Below are positions 15,718 to 23,326 of a DNA stretch of 32,162 nucleotides, one piece after another. This DNA comes from Candidatus Ruania gallistercoris (GTDB taxonomy: Bacteria > Actinomycetota > Actinomycetes > Actinomycetales > Beutenbergiaceae): the NCBI GenBank assembly GCA_019116305.1, contig DXBY01000347.1, positions 1-32,162 on the forward strand, in the 5' to 3' direction. The first letter of the stretch is position 1. The number at the start of each line of letters is the position of its first letter. The position numbers and the translations under genes were made by a program. Below the pieces are notes generated by a model, which searched no databases, was not told where the DNA came from, and worked only from the letters and a program-made list of their open reading frames with translations.

Positions 15718-15723
15718 ACGCTA
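15718..15723 (-). promoter_or_regulatory. Leaderless -10 element, spermidine synthase-like gene
   Basis: TAGCGT on the minus strand ends exactly 7 nt before ATG 15710. The SOS box at 15764-15779 lies some 55 bp upstream of the implied start. Confidence 0.45.
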
Positions 15724-15754
15724 GCGCGGAGTCGGACCGGACCTTCCGGCACCC

Positions 15755-15783
15755 TTGACAGGCTAGAACGAATGTTCGATGAT
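15755..15783 (+). promoter_or_regulatory. SOS-regulated promoter of the HEPN-dinB operon
   Basis: A perfect -35 TTGACA (15755-15760), a 17-nt spacer and GATGAT (15778-15783, 4/6) form the best sigma-70-type promoter in the window. The LexA box at 15764-15779 lies almost wholly inside the spacer, so repressor and polymerase must compete. Confidence 0.75.
15764..15779. promoter_or_regulatory. LexA (SOS) box upstream of the HEPN-dinB operon
   Basis: TAGAACGAATGTTCGA matches CGAAC-N4-GTTCG at 9 of 10 core positions, the same operator type found at lexA. It is 38 nt upstream of the HEPN start. Confidence 0.85.
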
Positions 15784-15817
15784 GGGTAGAGCGAACAGAA
15801 GCACGGAGGTACTCGAG

Positions 15818-16213
15818 ATGCCGACCATGAGCGCAGCCCGTCTGGTGCGTCGGGCCGAGGACGAGCTGGCCCAGGTGACCTCCGGCCAGGATCCGCAGCA
15901 GGCGTTCGTGCATGCCCACATGGCCGCGCTGCGCGCCGCAGCCGCTGTGCTGGAGATCCAGGTGGTCCCCGGCGGACGACGGCGCCGAGTGCGCAGCGTC
16001 TGGGAACAGCTCGCCGAGAGCGGTCTGCAGTGGCAGGAGTGGGCCGGCTACTTCGCCCAGGGCGCTCACACGCGCGCCGCGATCGAGTCCGGGCGGACGG
16101 TCCGTCTCACCCGGGCCGAGGCGGAGCAGTTGGTCGCCGCGGCCACGGACTTCCTCGGTCTGGTCCAGGATGCGGTGACTTCCTCGGCGCGGCCCACCCC
16201 ACTGGCGTCGTGA
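15818..16213 (+). CDS. SAV_6107-type HEPN domain protein
   Basis: This 131-residue all-alpha protein starts at ATG 15818, 7 nt after a perfect GGAGGT. The pattern ARLVRRAEDELAQV ... AFVHAHMAALRAAAAVLE and VWEQL ... WAGYFAQGAHTRAAIESG is that of the actinobacterial HEPN family named after SAV_6107. Many HEPN proteins are RNases with an R-x4-6-H motif; I cannot find that motif here, so ribonuclease activity is unlikely and a binding or scaffold role is more probable (inference). An Arg-rich patch GGRRRRVRS at 52-60 could contact nucleic acid. It is the first gene of a two-gene unit with dinB (19-nt gap) behind a LexA-controlled promoter, so it should be induced by DNA damage together with Pol IV. 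Confidence 0.82.
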   Translation: MPTMSAARLVRRAEDELAQVTSGQDPQQAFVHAHMAALRAAAAVLEIQVVPGGRRRRVRSVWEQLAESGLQWQEWAGYFAQGAHTRAAIESGRTVRLTRAEAEQLVAAATDFLGLVQDAVTSSARPTPLAS

Positions 16214-16232
16214 TCGCTGTGTCGGGGCGACG

Positions 16233-17480
16233 ATGAGCAGGGGGCCGCGCAGTGCGGCGGCCAGACGGGACTGGGGCGGCGACGACTCCCAGACGCCGAT
16301 CCTGCACGTGGACATGGATGCGTTCTTCGCCTCGGTAGAGCTGATCGACCGGCCCGAGTTGCGGGGACGGCCGGTGATCGTTGGCGGGCAGCATCGAGGC
16401 GTGGTCCTGGCAGCGACCTACGAGGCGCGCGCGAGTGGAGTGCATTCGGCGATGCCGATGACCCGGGCCCGGGTGCTCTGTCCGCAGGCCGTGGTGATCA
16501 GCCCGGACCACCACCGCTACCGCGAGGTCTCCCGAGGGGTGATGGCGATTCTCGCCGAGGTCACTCCGGTGATGGAACCATTGAGCATCGACGAGGCTTT
16601 CCTGGACGTCTCGGGTGCACGGCGCCGCCTCGGCGCACCCGCCGAGATTGCCCGTCGGTTGCGGGAGCGGATCGCGGCCGAGCTGCGGGTGCCGGCCTCG
16701 ATCGGGGTGGCCAGCACCAAATTCGTCGCAAAGCTGGCCTCCAGCCATGCCAAGCCGGACGGCCTGCTGGTGATCCCGAAGGAGGCGACGGTGCCGTTCC
16801 TGCACTCCCTGCCGGTTGGTGCCCTGTGGGGCGTCGGGGAACGCACTGCGGAGCGGCTGTCCCGGTTGGCCATCCACACGGTGGCGGACCTGGCGCACAC
16901 GCCGCCGGCGACTCTGCAGCAGGCGATCGGCCGCTCCGGCGGGCAGCGGCTGTTCGACCTCGCCTGGGGGCGGGATCCACGGCCGGTCGAGCCGGTGCAC
17001 CGGGAGAAGTCGATCGGTCATGAGCAGACCTTCGCCCTCAACCTGACGGACCGGGCCGACTTGTCGGCCGTGCTGCTCGACCAGGCGCACCGGTGCGCGG
17101 CCCGGTTGCGCAACGGTGGGCTGCTCGCCGGCGGGGTCTCGATCAAGGTGCGGCACGCCGACTTCACTACCTTGACCCGGTCCCGCGCGCTGGAGGCTCC
17201 CAGTGACGTGGCCCACCAGCTCTACCTGGTCGCTCGGGAGCTGCTCGCCGGTGTGTCCCTGCCGTCGGAAGGTGTCCGGCTGCTCGGTCTGCGCTGCGAG
17301 TCGTTGACCGATACGGCCACTACAGCGGTGCAGGTGCGCCTGGACGAAGAGGACACCGGACGACGTCTCGCAGAGGAGGCGATGGATCATGTTCGGCAGC
17401 GTTATGGCGTTGGTTCGCTCACAGTCGCCTCACTCGTTCGCGGTACAACTACCGAGAACGGCTCCGGGGACATATCCTAG
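16233..17480 (+). CDS. dinB: DNA polymerase IV (Y family)
   Basis: Pol IV is an error-prone translesion polymerase. The 415-residue protein has the palm motif HVDMDAFFASVE with metal-binding Asp27 and steric-gate Phe32, then SIDEAFLDV with Asp120/Glu121, the thumb segment GVASTKFVAKLASSHAKPDG, a helix-hairpin-helix region near 200-235 (LWGVGERTAERL), and a little-finger domain from about 255. The start ATG 16233 has only a poor GGGGCGA upstream, consistent with translational coupling to the HEPN gene 19 nt before. The extreme C-terminus (VRGTTTENGSGDIS) shows no QLxLF-type beta-clamp motif, unlike E. coli Pol IV. Expression should follow the SOS promoter at 15755. The M. tuberculosis homologues are not SOS-induced as far as I recall, so this control is notable. 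Confidence 0.94.
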   Translation: MSRGPRSAAARRDWGGDDSQTPILHVDMDAFFASVELIDRPELRGRPVIVGGQHRGVVLAATYEARASGVHSAMPMTRARVLCPQAVVISPDHHRYREVSRGVMAILAEVTPVMEPLSIDEAFLDVSGARRRLGAPAEIARRLRERIAAELRVPASIGVASTKFVAKLASSHAKPDGLLVIPKEATVPFLHSLPVGALWGVGERTAERLSRLAIHTVADLAHTPPATLQQAIGRSGGQRLFDLAWGRDPRPVEPVHREKSIGHEQTFALNLTDRADLSAVLLDQAHRCAARLRNGGLLAGGVSIKVRHADFTTLTRSRALEAPSDVAHQLYLVARELLAGVSLPSEGVRLLGLRCESLTDTATTAVQVRLDEEDTGRRLAEEAMDHVRQRYGVGSLTVASLVRGTTTENGSGDIS

Positions 17481-17530
17481 GAGGAGCAACCTCACAACGA
17501 GGCAGACCTGGACATGATTGGGAGGTGACC

Positions 17531-17908
17531 ATGCCTCTCTCCGAGTACGAGCAGCGCGTGCTGGAGGAGATGGAGCAGCAGTTGCGCTCCGACGATCCCA
17601 AGCTCGCGGACACGATCTCGGGGGCTGCAGTGCGGCGTCCCCGAAACGTGGTTCTCGGTACCCTTCTCGGGCTCGCGGGGATCGGACTGCTGGTCGCTGG
17701 AGCGGCTACCAGCTACGTGGTGCTAGGGATCGTGGGCTTCCTGGCGATGTTCGCCGGTGTGATGCTGGCGATCTCCCGGCCCAAGCGGGTGGCTGCGCCG
17801 CCCGCCGAGGCGAGCAACGTGCACGAGCTCAAGCGCAAGCAGAGCGGCGGCTTCATGTCCAAGCTTGAGGACCGGTGGGACCACCGGCGCGACGACGACG
17901 GCCGTTGA
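17531..17908 (+). CDS. DUF3040 family membrane protein
   Basis: The 125-residue protein opens with PLSEYEQRVLEEMEQQLRSDDPKLA, the hallmark of the actinobacterial DUF3040 family. Two transmembrane helices follow at about 39-60 and 62-82, then a basic and charged cytoplasmic tail with KLEDRWDHRRDDD. ATG 17531 is preferred to GTG 17525; GGAGG (17521-17525) gives a spacing of 5 nt to the ATG. Function is unknown. In many actinobacteria the family sits between dinB and the division and cell-wall cluster, as here. The gap to dinB is 50 nt, so it may be cotranscribed with the SOS operon or have its own promoter; I could not find a convincing one. Confidence 0.88.
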   Translation: MPLSEYEQRVLEEMEQQLRSDDPKLADTISGAAVRRPRNVVLGTLLGLAGIGLLVAGAATSYVVLGIVGFLAMFAGVMLAISRPKRVAAPPAEASNVHELKRKQSGGFMSKLEDRWDHRRDDDGR

Positions 17909-17993
17909 CGGCAGCTGTTGGCGGCGTCTGTTGACCGGCTGACCGAAGTCCGCCTGAACCTGCGCGCGCGGGCGCGCGGGTGACTTCGGGTCA

Positions 17994-18100
17994 CGCGAGC
18001 CCACCAGGTCCTTGCACGCGAGCCCACCGGTTCTCACCGCGAGCCCACCAGGTCCTTGCTACGAGCCCATCCGTTCTTACCGCGAGTCCACGTGTTCTCC
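17994..18100. repeat. Imperfect 22-bp tandem repeats at the 3' end of the transglutaminase gene
   Basis: Five units begin at 17994, 18017, 18038, 18060 and 18081, each a version of CGCGAGCCCACC followed by GGTCCTTGC or GTTCTCAC. Units 1 and 3 share 22 identical bases. Unit 5 lies inside the minus-strand coding sequence and unit 4 contains its TAA (18077-18079), so the array looks like repeated copies of the gene's last codons. The tract from 17909 to 17993 holds no gene; it includes an alternating CG-rich stretch near 17963-17980. Confidence 0.75.
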
Positions 18101-20230
18101 GGCCTCCGAACGGTCCTTCCGGTCGGCGGCGATCTGCGTCATCCACGCCCGCACCGTCTGTGGATCGGTGTGCCCACCGCCGGGTGCGTACCGGGATCGT
18201 TCCACGGCGTCGGCGAGGGCGTGCAGTGCTGTGCGCGCTGACGCGGTACTGAACACCTCCGCGCCGGCGGCGGCGACTGCCCGTGGCGTGGAGCCCGGCT
18301 GCACCGCACCACCGGCGGCTCGTACCATCCCGACCGCCTGGCGCCACGCCGTCTCCAGCTCACCGCTGGACCGCGCGCGGTGGCGCCGGAGCGCAAGCAC
18401 GCCGACCAGTCCGACCAGCACCAGCGCGGCCAGCAGTACCAGCCCGGGCAGTGCCGAGGACAACTGGGCGCTGCCAGCGGCCTCGGTCTCGTCCTCGCTG
18501 CTGCTCTCCTCGCTGCTCTCTTCCTCGGCACTGCCGGTGGTGCTGGTCTCCTCCTCCGGCTCCGTGGTCTGCGTCGGCCCGGTGGTGGGGCTGTCCGGGG
18601 TCTCGGCGACCGGTTCCGGCGCCCAGGAGGGAGTCGAGCCGGACTGCACCCCAGGTGTGGGTTCGAACCGCACCCAGCCGACCTCGGGGAACAGCACCTG
18701 GGGCCATGCGTGCGCCTGGTGGGCACTGATGCTCGCCGTGCCGTCCTCCTGGATCTCACCGGGCAGGTAGCCCACTGCCAACCGTGCCGGAAGATCCAGG
18801 GTGCGGGCCATCACCACCATCGCGGTGCCGAACTGCACGCAGTAGCCGCGCCGGTCCTGCAGGAAGTCCCAGACCGCGTCCCGGGTGCGGGCGCTGGTGA
18901 CCGACTCGGTATAGGTGAACAGGTCCGGGTCCCGCAGATAGTTCTGGATCGCGAGCAGCTGGTCGTAGGGAGTCTCGGCGCCGGCGTCGGTGACGATCTC
19001 CTGGGTGAGCTCAGCGATGTCCGGACCGTAGCCGGTGTCCGGGATCTGCAGCAGGGCAGGGTCTGCATCGAGCGTGCTGGGATCGAGGTCTGCCAGCGCC
19101 GCGGCGCCAAGATCACGGGTCCGGAACGTCACCCGGTAGCTCAGCTCACCCGGCGCCGCCTCCTCCAGCCGCACCTCGTCGGCGGCGGCTGAGTAGGAGA
19201 CGGCGCCGTCCACCTCCACCCGGCGCGGTTCACCCGGGATGGGTAGGCGGTCCTGTCCCAGGTCGTTGATCGTCACCCGGGCGCTGTCGCTGTCCTCGGT
19301 CTCCACCGCATCGGGCCAGAGCAGCCGGTTCTCGGCATCCTCCCACTCCTCGGTCGGTGTCCGGTCCCAGGTGGCGCCGTCGAAGGTAGTCAGCGTGTAG
19401 GCGTGTAACGGCCCCAGCTCCCGCGGCCGGACGCCGTCGTAGGTCATCACCACTGCGTCCCGGGGGCGGTTCAGGTCCGAGCGCAGGTCCAGGCCGAGAT
19501 CCAGGCGGGTGGCATCGGCGTCGGCGAGCTCCGTGGGGGAGTGCCAGCGCACCGGGCTGGGGATGGACAGCACCCACGGGGCGGCGACCAGAGCCACGGC
19601 GAGCACTGCGGCGGTGACCGCCGCCAGGGCCCCCATCCGGCGCGGACTGGTGCTGCCGGAGGGTTCCCGCCAGGCCTCCGCCCCGGTCGCCAGCATGGCC
19701 AGGAAACCCACCCCGGTCGCCACGATCGCCACAGTGCGCACCGGCGCGAGCAGCAGCACCGGAAGGGCCCAGACGGTCGCGATCGGCAGCAATGCCCACG
19801 CCGGGGAGCGGCCCGGTACGGCGAGCAGATCCGCGAGCAGATACACTACGGCCGCGCTGCAGGTGACCATCAGGCCCACTCCAGGGGCGTCGTCGATCGG
19901 TGGCAGGGCCACCTCGATCGAGCTCAACCCACCGCGAAAGAGGTAGTACAGCGTTTCGATGGCGGACCTGGTGGGCAGCACGCCGAGGAGAGCCTCGTCG
20001 TGGGCGTACCAGGCGATGATCGTGCCGGCCCCGGCCAGCGTCGCCACCAGGGTGGGAACCAGCCCCCGGCGCGTCCACCGGCGCATCAGGGACAGCACGG
20101 TGAGGATCACCACCAGTGTGGTCAGCACCGGAGCGAACCAGAGCGAGGGTGCGACCAGCCGGTCGAGGGCGAACATGCTCGCCAGCACCGTGCCCGCGGT
20201 GGCCAGGCTGAGCAGGACGGCGCGGGTCAC
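18077..20230 (-). CDS. Transglutaminase-like membrane protein (TgpA family, DUF3488/DUF4129)
   Basis: The 717-residue protein has about six N-terminal transmembrane helices (1-230), a large extracytoplasmic transglutaminase domain, an acidic Ser/Glu/Thr low-complexity linker (about 545-585), one more helix and a cytoplasmic tail. The catalytic Cys464 lies in GYCVQFGTAM and His507 in AHQAHAWPQ. The third position, usually Asp, reads Glu523 in WVRFEPTPG, a substitution found in this family. The GTG start at 20230 overlaps the DUF58 stop by GTGA, so translation is coupled. Together with MoxR and DUF58 it forms a conserved cell-envelope module; the substrate is unknown. The upstream extension to 20263 is rejected as overlap with DUF58. 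Its 3' end is part of a tandem repeat. Confidence 0.9.
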   Translation of the reverse strand: MTRAVLLSLATAGTVLASMFALDRLVAPSLWFAPVLTTLVVILTVLSLMRRWTRRGLVPTLVATLAGAGTIIAWYAHDEALLGVLPTRSAIETLYYLFRGGLSSIEVALPPIDDAPGVGLMVTCSAAVVYLLADLLAVPGRSPAWALLPIATVWALPVLLLAPVRTVAIVATGVGFLAMLATGAEAWREPSGSTSPRRMGALAAVTAAVLAVALVAAPWVLSIPSPVRWHSPTELADADATRLDLGLDLRSDLNRPRDAVVMTYDGVRPRELGPLHAYTLTTFDGATWDRTPTEEWEDAENRLLWPDAVETEDSDSARVTINDLGQDRLPIPGEPRRVEVDGAVSYSAAADEVRLEEAAPGELSYRVTFRTRDLGAAALADLDPSTLDADPALLQIPDTGYGPDIAELTQEIVTDAGAETPYDQLLAIQNYLRDPDLFTYTESVTSARTRDAVWDFLQDRRGYCVQFGTAMVVMARTLDLPARLAVGYLPGEIQEDGTASISAHQAHAWPQVLFPEVGWVRFEPTPGVQSGSTPSWAPEPVAETPDSPTTGPTQTTEPEEETSTTGSAEEESSEESSSEDETEAAGSAQLSSALPGLVLLAALVLVGLVGVLALRRHRARSSGELETAWRQAVGMVRAAGGAVQPGSTPRAVAAAGAEVFSTASARTALHALADAVERSRYAPGGGHTDPQTVRAWMTQIAADRKDRSEAGEHVDSR

Positions 20231-21339
20231 TGGTGGCTCCAAGCCTCGAGCGTGCGGCTCCACATGGCGGCGATCTCCTCACCGGAGGTGCAGCTGTGCA
20301 CCAACCAGCCCGCTGCGGCCAGGTCCGTGCTCGCCTCGACGTCGGCATCGACCAGCAGAGCCAGGCACTGCCGGCTTCCGGTCAGGGCGGCGAGTTCGCC
20401 GAGCAGGCCCGGTGCCGGGGCGCGGAGCACCGCCACCAGGGCGCCGTAGCCGACCGTCTCGGGCAGCGGCGGCGCTCCGGTGCCCACCCGGGCGAACGCG
20501 TCCAGGGCGGTCGGGACCTCGGTGACCGGGACCGCCTCACGGGCCGGAGCCAGGGCCAGCTGGATCTCCTGTCCGTCGGCCAGCAGAGCCACGGCCAACG
20601 AAGCGCAGGCGCTCACGGTCCACTCGGTCGCGCGGGCGGGGGAGGCCTCCGCAGGCCCGAGATCGAGCATCAGCCCGAGGCTGGTGTCCACCATCGGGTC
20701 GTCCTGGCGGACCAGCAGCTCCCCGTGGCGTGCCGAGGACCGCCAGTGGATCCGGCGCAGATCGTCCCCACGCCGGTAGTCGCGCAGCGTCAGGTCGTCC
20801 AGGCTGCGTTCGGGTTGGCCGGACTCGCTCGGTCGCGGGTGCCGCTGCGGCCAGAGCCGCACTAGGTCCGCAACATCGGTGGTGGCCGGCCAGACGAGCA
20901 CCTCGGTGCTACTTCCGGACACGTGTCGCCAGCGCATCAGCTGGAGCGGGTCGGTGCGGAGGACGACGGCGGGCCCCAGCTGCAGCAGACCGCGGCGCTT
21001 CGGGCGCAGGCGGTACCCGGTGCTGTTCCCACCGCCACGCTCGACCTCACCACGCAGGCGCTCGCGCAGCGTGGTCCACGCCGGCAGCCGTGCCGGCACC
21101 GACCGCAGCTGCACCTGGGCCCACTCTCCGCTCACCGGCCGGCTCGGCTGCACGGTGCGGTGCAGGTCCACCCGCGGCCAGCCGATGCGGTGCACTGCGA
21201 CCCACACCAGCGCGACCACGGGCGCGGCGAGGGTGAGTGCGGCCAACGAGCCGAGCGTCGCCGAGTGCATCGACGTCGCCAGGAACGCCAGCACCGCTCC
21301 GGCGAGAAGCAGACCGAGGCCACGGGCCGTGGGACGCAT
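20227..21339 (-). CDS. DUF58 domain-containing membrane protein
   Basis: The 370-residue protein starts at ATG 21339, 7 nt after GAGGAG. Two transmembrane helices lie at about 6-24 and 30-49. The DUF58 signature runs from residue 186 to 212 (LRDYRRGDDLRRIHWRSSAR then GELLVRQ). The following region (about 213-340) resembles a von Willebrand A-like fold, with MVDTSLGLMLDLG in place of a full metal-ion site. DUF58 proteins are partners of MoxR ATPases and are thought to be their chaperone or metal-loading targets. It is the middle gene of moxR-DUF58-tgpA: 18 nt after the MoxR stop and overlapping the next start by GTGA. Cellular role is unknown. Confidence 0.9.
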   Translation of the reverse strand: MRPTARGLGLLLAGAVLAFLATSMHSATLGSLAALTLAAPVVALVWVAVHRIGWPRVDLHRTVQPSRPVSGEWAQVQLRSVPARLPAWTTLRERLRGEVERGGGNSTGYRLRPKRRGLLQLGPAVVLRTDPLQLMRWRHVSGSSTEVLVWPATTDVADLVRLWPQRHPRPSESGQPERSLDDLTLRDYRRGDDLRRIHWRSSARHGELLVRQDDPMVDTSLGLMLDLGPAEASPARATEWTVSACASLAVALLADGQEIQLALAPAREAVPVTEVPTALDAFARVGTGAPPLPETVGYGALVAVLRAPAPGLLGELAALTGSRQCLALLVDADVEASTDLAAAGWLVHSCTSGEEIAAMWSRTLEAWSHQ

Positions 21340-21357
21340 CGCAGGGCTCCTCTCCGG

Positions 21358-22491
21358 TCAGGAGTCCACCGGAACCCGAGCAAGGATGTCGGCCACCACG
21401 TCCTCCGCTGCGGTGCCGTCCACCCGGGCCGAGCGCGCCAGGGTGAGCCGGTGGGCCAGCACGGCGACACCGAGAGACTGCACATCGTCGGGCAGCACGT
21501 AGTCGCGGGACTGCAGATAGGCCAGCGCCTTGGCGAGCGCCACCAGGTGCAGTCCGGCCCGCGGGGAGGCGCCGAGCTGGACGGAGGGGTGCTCGCGGGT
21601 GGCCCGCAGCACCGTCATCAGGTAGCGCAGCACCGCCTCGGAGACGTGCACCTCCTGCACGCTGGCGCCCACCTCCTGCACCTCCTGCGGGCTCATCACC
21701 GCAGTGATGCCACTGAGGGGATCGCCGAATCCGCCGGTGGCGAGCATCGCGAGCTCCTCCGCGTCCGGCGGGTAGCCCAGGCTCACCCGTGCCATGAAGC
21801 GGTCCTGCTGCGCCTCCGGAAGCCGGTAGGTGCCGTCCATCTCCACCGGGTTCTGCGTGGCGATCACCATGAAGGGTTCCGGGAGGCGGTGCGTGGTGCC
21901 GTCCACGGTCACCTGCCGCTCGGCCATGCACTCCAGCAGTGCCGATTGCGTCTTCGGGGACGCCCGGTTGATCTCGTCGCCGATCACCACCGTGGCGAAC
22001 AGCGGTCCCGGATGGAACTCGAACGTGCCGGTCTCCTGCCGGTAGATGGTCACGCCGGTCAGGTCGCTGGGCAACAGGTCCGGGGTGAACTGGATCCGGC
22101 CGAGTGTGCCCGACACCGAGGTGGCCAGCGCTTTGGCCACAGTGGTCTTGCCGACACCGGGAACGTCGTGCAGCAGCAGGTGACCGTGGGCCAGGAACGT
22201 CGCCAGGATCGTGCGGACCGTCTCCGGGCGTCCCGGCAGCACCTGGGTGAGGTTCTCCTCGAGTCGTCGGATCGCCGCTGCCGGGTCAGCGCCCGGACCG
22301 GCGCCTGCATCAGCGCTCGAACCAGCGCCTGGACCGGCTCCCGGCTCGTCGCCGGTCGGCACCGGGTCCCCGGCTGCGGCCACCGCCGGGTTCTCGTCAC
22401 TGGCCGGGCGCGCCGGCCGGATCGAACCCGCAGGCGGCACGGAGGGGAGTGGGCGGTCCGGTGGCGGGAGCGGTGCGGGTTCAGCGGGCAT
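21358..22491 (-). CDS. MoxR-family AAA+ ATPase
   Basis: MoxR ATPases act as chaperones that mature partner protein complexes, here presumably the DUF58 and transglutaminase proteins. Of 377 residues, the first 73 or so form a Pro/Ala/Gly-rich disordered tail (GAGPGAGSSADAGAGPG), followed by the AAA+ core: Walker A PGVGKTT at 111-117, Walker B VVIGDE at 168-173, ERQVTVDG at 191-198 and sensor 1 ATQNPVE at 211-217. The C-terminal lid includes GASPRAGLHLVALAKA. ATG 22491 is the only good in-frame start near the expected N-terminus; it has no Shine-Dalgarno but TAGGCT exactly 7 nt upstream, so the operon mRNA is probably leaderless. It is divergent from mraZ. Confidence 0.93.
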   Translation of the reverse strand: MPAEPAPLPPPDRPLPSVPPAGSIRPARPASDENPAVAAAGDPVPTGDEPGAGPGAGSSADAGAGPGADPAAAIRRLEENLTQVLPGRPETVRTILATFLAHGHLLLHDVPGVGKTTVAKALATSVSGTLGRIQFTPDLLPSDLTGVTIYRQETGTFEFHPGPLFATVVIGDEINRASPKTQSALLECMAERQVTVDGTTHRLPEPFMVIATQNPVEMDGTYRLPEAQQDRFMARVSLGYPPDAEELAMLATGGFGDPLSGITAVMSPQEVQEVGASVQEVHVSEAVLRYLMTVLRATREHPSVQLGASPRAGLHLVALAKALAYLQSRDYVLPDDVQSLGVAVLAHRLTLARSARVDGTAAEDVVADILARVPVDS

Positions 22492-22498
22492 GAAGACG

Positions 22499-22504
22499 AG
22501 CCTA
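22499..22504 (-). promoter_or_regulatory. Leaderless -10 element of the moxR operon
   Basis: TAGGCT on the minus strand ends exactly 7 nt before ATG 22491. No clear -35 is present. Confidence 0.5.
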
Positions 22505-22632
22505 ATCGTGGTGGGGGTTCCGGCACGGCGAAAGCGACGACGGAGCGCCCGAGCAGAGTCCCTCCACTTCCCACCACCGCTCCTGACCTGCAGGTTCTTC
22601 CTCTGATCAGGGGAGAAACTGCGTCGTTGTCG

Positions 22633-22660
22633 TTGCAAGTGGGGGATTGTGGAGTAAAGT
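22633..22660 (+). promoter_or_regulatory. mraZ: mraZ promoter
   Basis: TTGCAA (22633-22638), a 16-nt spacer and TAAAGT (22655-22660) form a reasonable promoter for the division cluster. The spacer and -10 are covered by the G-rich MraZ boxes, as expected for autorepression. The leader would be about 30 nt. Confidence 0.5.
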
Positions 22661-22664
22661 GGGG
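22639..22664 (+). promoter_or_regulatory. mraZ: MraZ operator: three direct G-rich boxes at 10-bp spacing
   Basis: GTGGGG, GTGGAG and GTGGGG begin at 22639, 22649 and 22659, one per helical turn. Known MraZ operators are short TGGG-type direct repeats with about 10-bp periodicity upstream of mraZ, so these are very likely its binding sites. Confidence 0.75.
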
Positions 22665-22696
22665 CTATCCGGAGCGCGTAGGAAGGGGGTGGAACC

Positions 22697-23125
22697 TTGT
22701 TCCTCGGTACGTACGAACCCCGATTGGACGACAAGGGCCGCCTGATCCTGCCCGCGAAGTTCCGCGACCAGATGGCCGGCGGAATCGTCATCACCCCAGG
22801 TCAGGACCGATGCCTGTACGGCTACCCGATGGCGACGTTCGAGGAGATCGTGGCCGGGATCCAGACGGCGTCGACCACGTCCAAGCCGAACCGGGACTTC
22901 ATCCGCGTCTTCCTCTCCGGTGCCAATGACGAGATCCCGGACAAGCAAGGCCGGGTCACCATCACCCCGAAGCTGCGCCGGTACGCGGGCCTGGAGCGCG
23001 AGCTCGCCGTGGTCGGCGCCGGCGGCAGGGTCGAGATCTGGGACCTGGGGGCCTGGAACACCTACCTCGCCGCCAATGAGCAGTCCTTCGCCGATATCAG
23101 CGAGGAGGTGGTCCCCGGCTTCTGA
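22697..23125 (+). CDS. mraZ: Transcriptional regulator MraZ
   Basis: MraZ is a ring-forming DNA-binding protein that regulates its own division and cell-wall cluster. The 142-residue protein starts with TTG 22697 after a purine tract AGGGGGTGGAA; the family N-terminus MFLGTYEPRLDDKGR confirms the start. It has two SpoVT/AbrB-like repeats, each with the D-x-x-G-R motif: DDKGR at 11-15 and DKQGR at 82-86. The length is usual. Three G-rich boxes cover its promoter. The gap of 201 nt to rsmH is long for this cluster and is described separately. Confidence 0.97.
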   Translation: MFLGTYEPRLDDKGRLILPAKFRDQMAGGIVITPGQDRCLYGYPMATFEEIVAGIQTASTTSKPNRDFIRVFLSGANDEIPDKQGRVTITPKLRRYAGLERELAVVGAGGRVEIWDLGAWNTYLAANEQSFADISEEVVPGF

Positions 23126-23234
23126 CCTCCGCCCGACCTGGTCTCTCACCGCAGACTCTGACGCACTTCCCCGGCGCCAGAGCAGGCGGGGAGAGTCCAG
23201 GCCGGGTGGGGGAGCAGACCCCGCGGCCGGGTCC

Positions 23235-23301
23235 CTCCACTTCACTCCACCTCAGTGCTCCACTCAGCACCACCCCCACCCCGAGCACCACCTCCACCTC
23301 C
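23235..23301. other. Pyrimidine-rich leader between mraZ and rsmH with repeated CTCCAC
   Basis: CTCCAC occurs at 23235, 23245, 23258 and 23292 and CCCCAC at 23274; the first two are 10 bp apart. On the minus strand these read GTGGAG and GTGGGG, the same words as the MraZ boxes. CACCTCC, identical to the 3' tail of 16S rRNA, occurs twice (23289-23295, 23295-23301) just before the rsmH ribosome binding site. No gene or terminator is visible in this gap. Confidence 0.5.
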
Positions 23302-23326
23302 GCCACCGAACCGATCCAGGAAGGCC

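Noticed and set aside
17994-18100. CRISPR-like array
   Set aside because: Units follow each other with no unique spacers, differ from one another and run into a coding sequence, so it is a degenerate tandem repeat.
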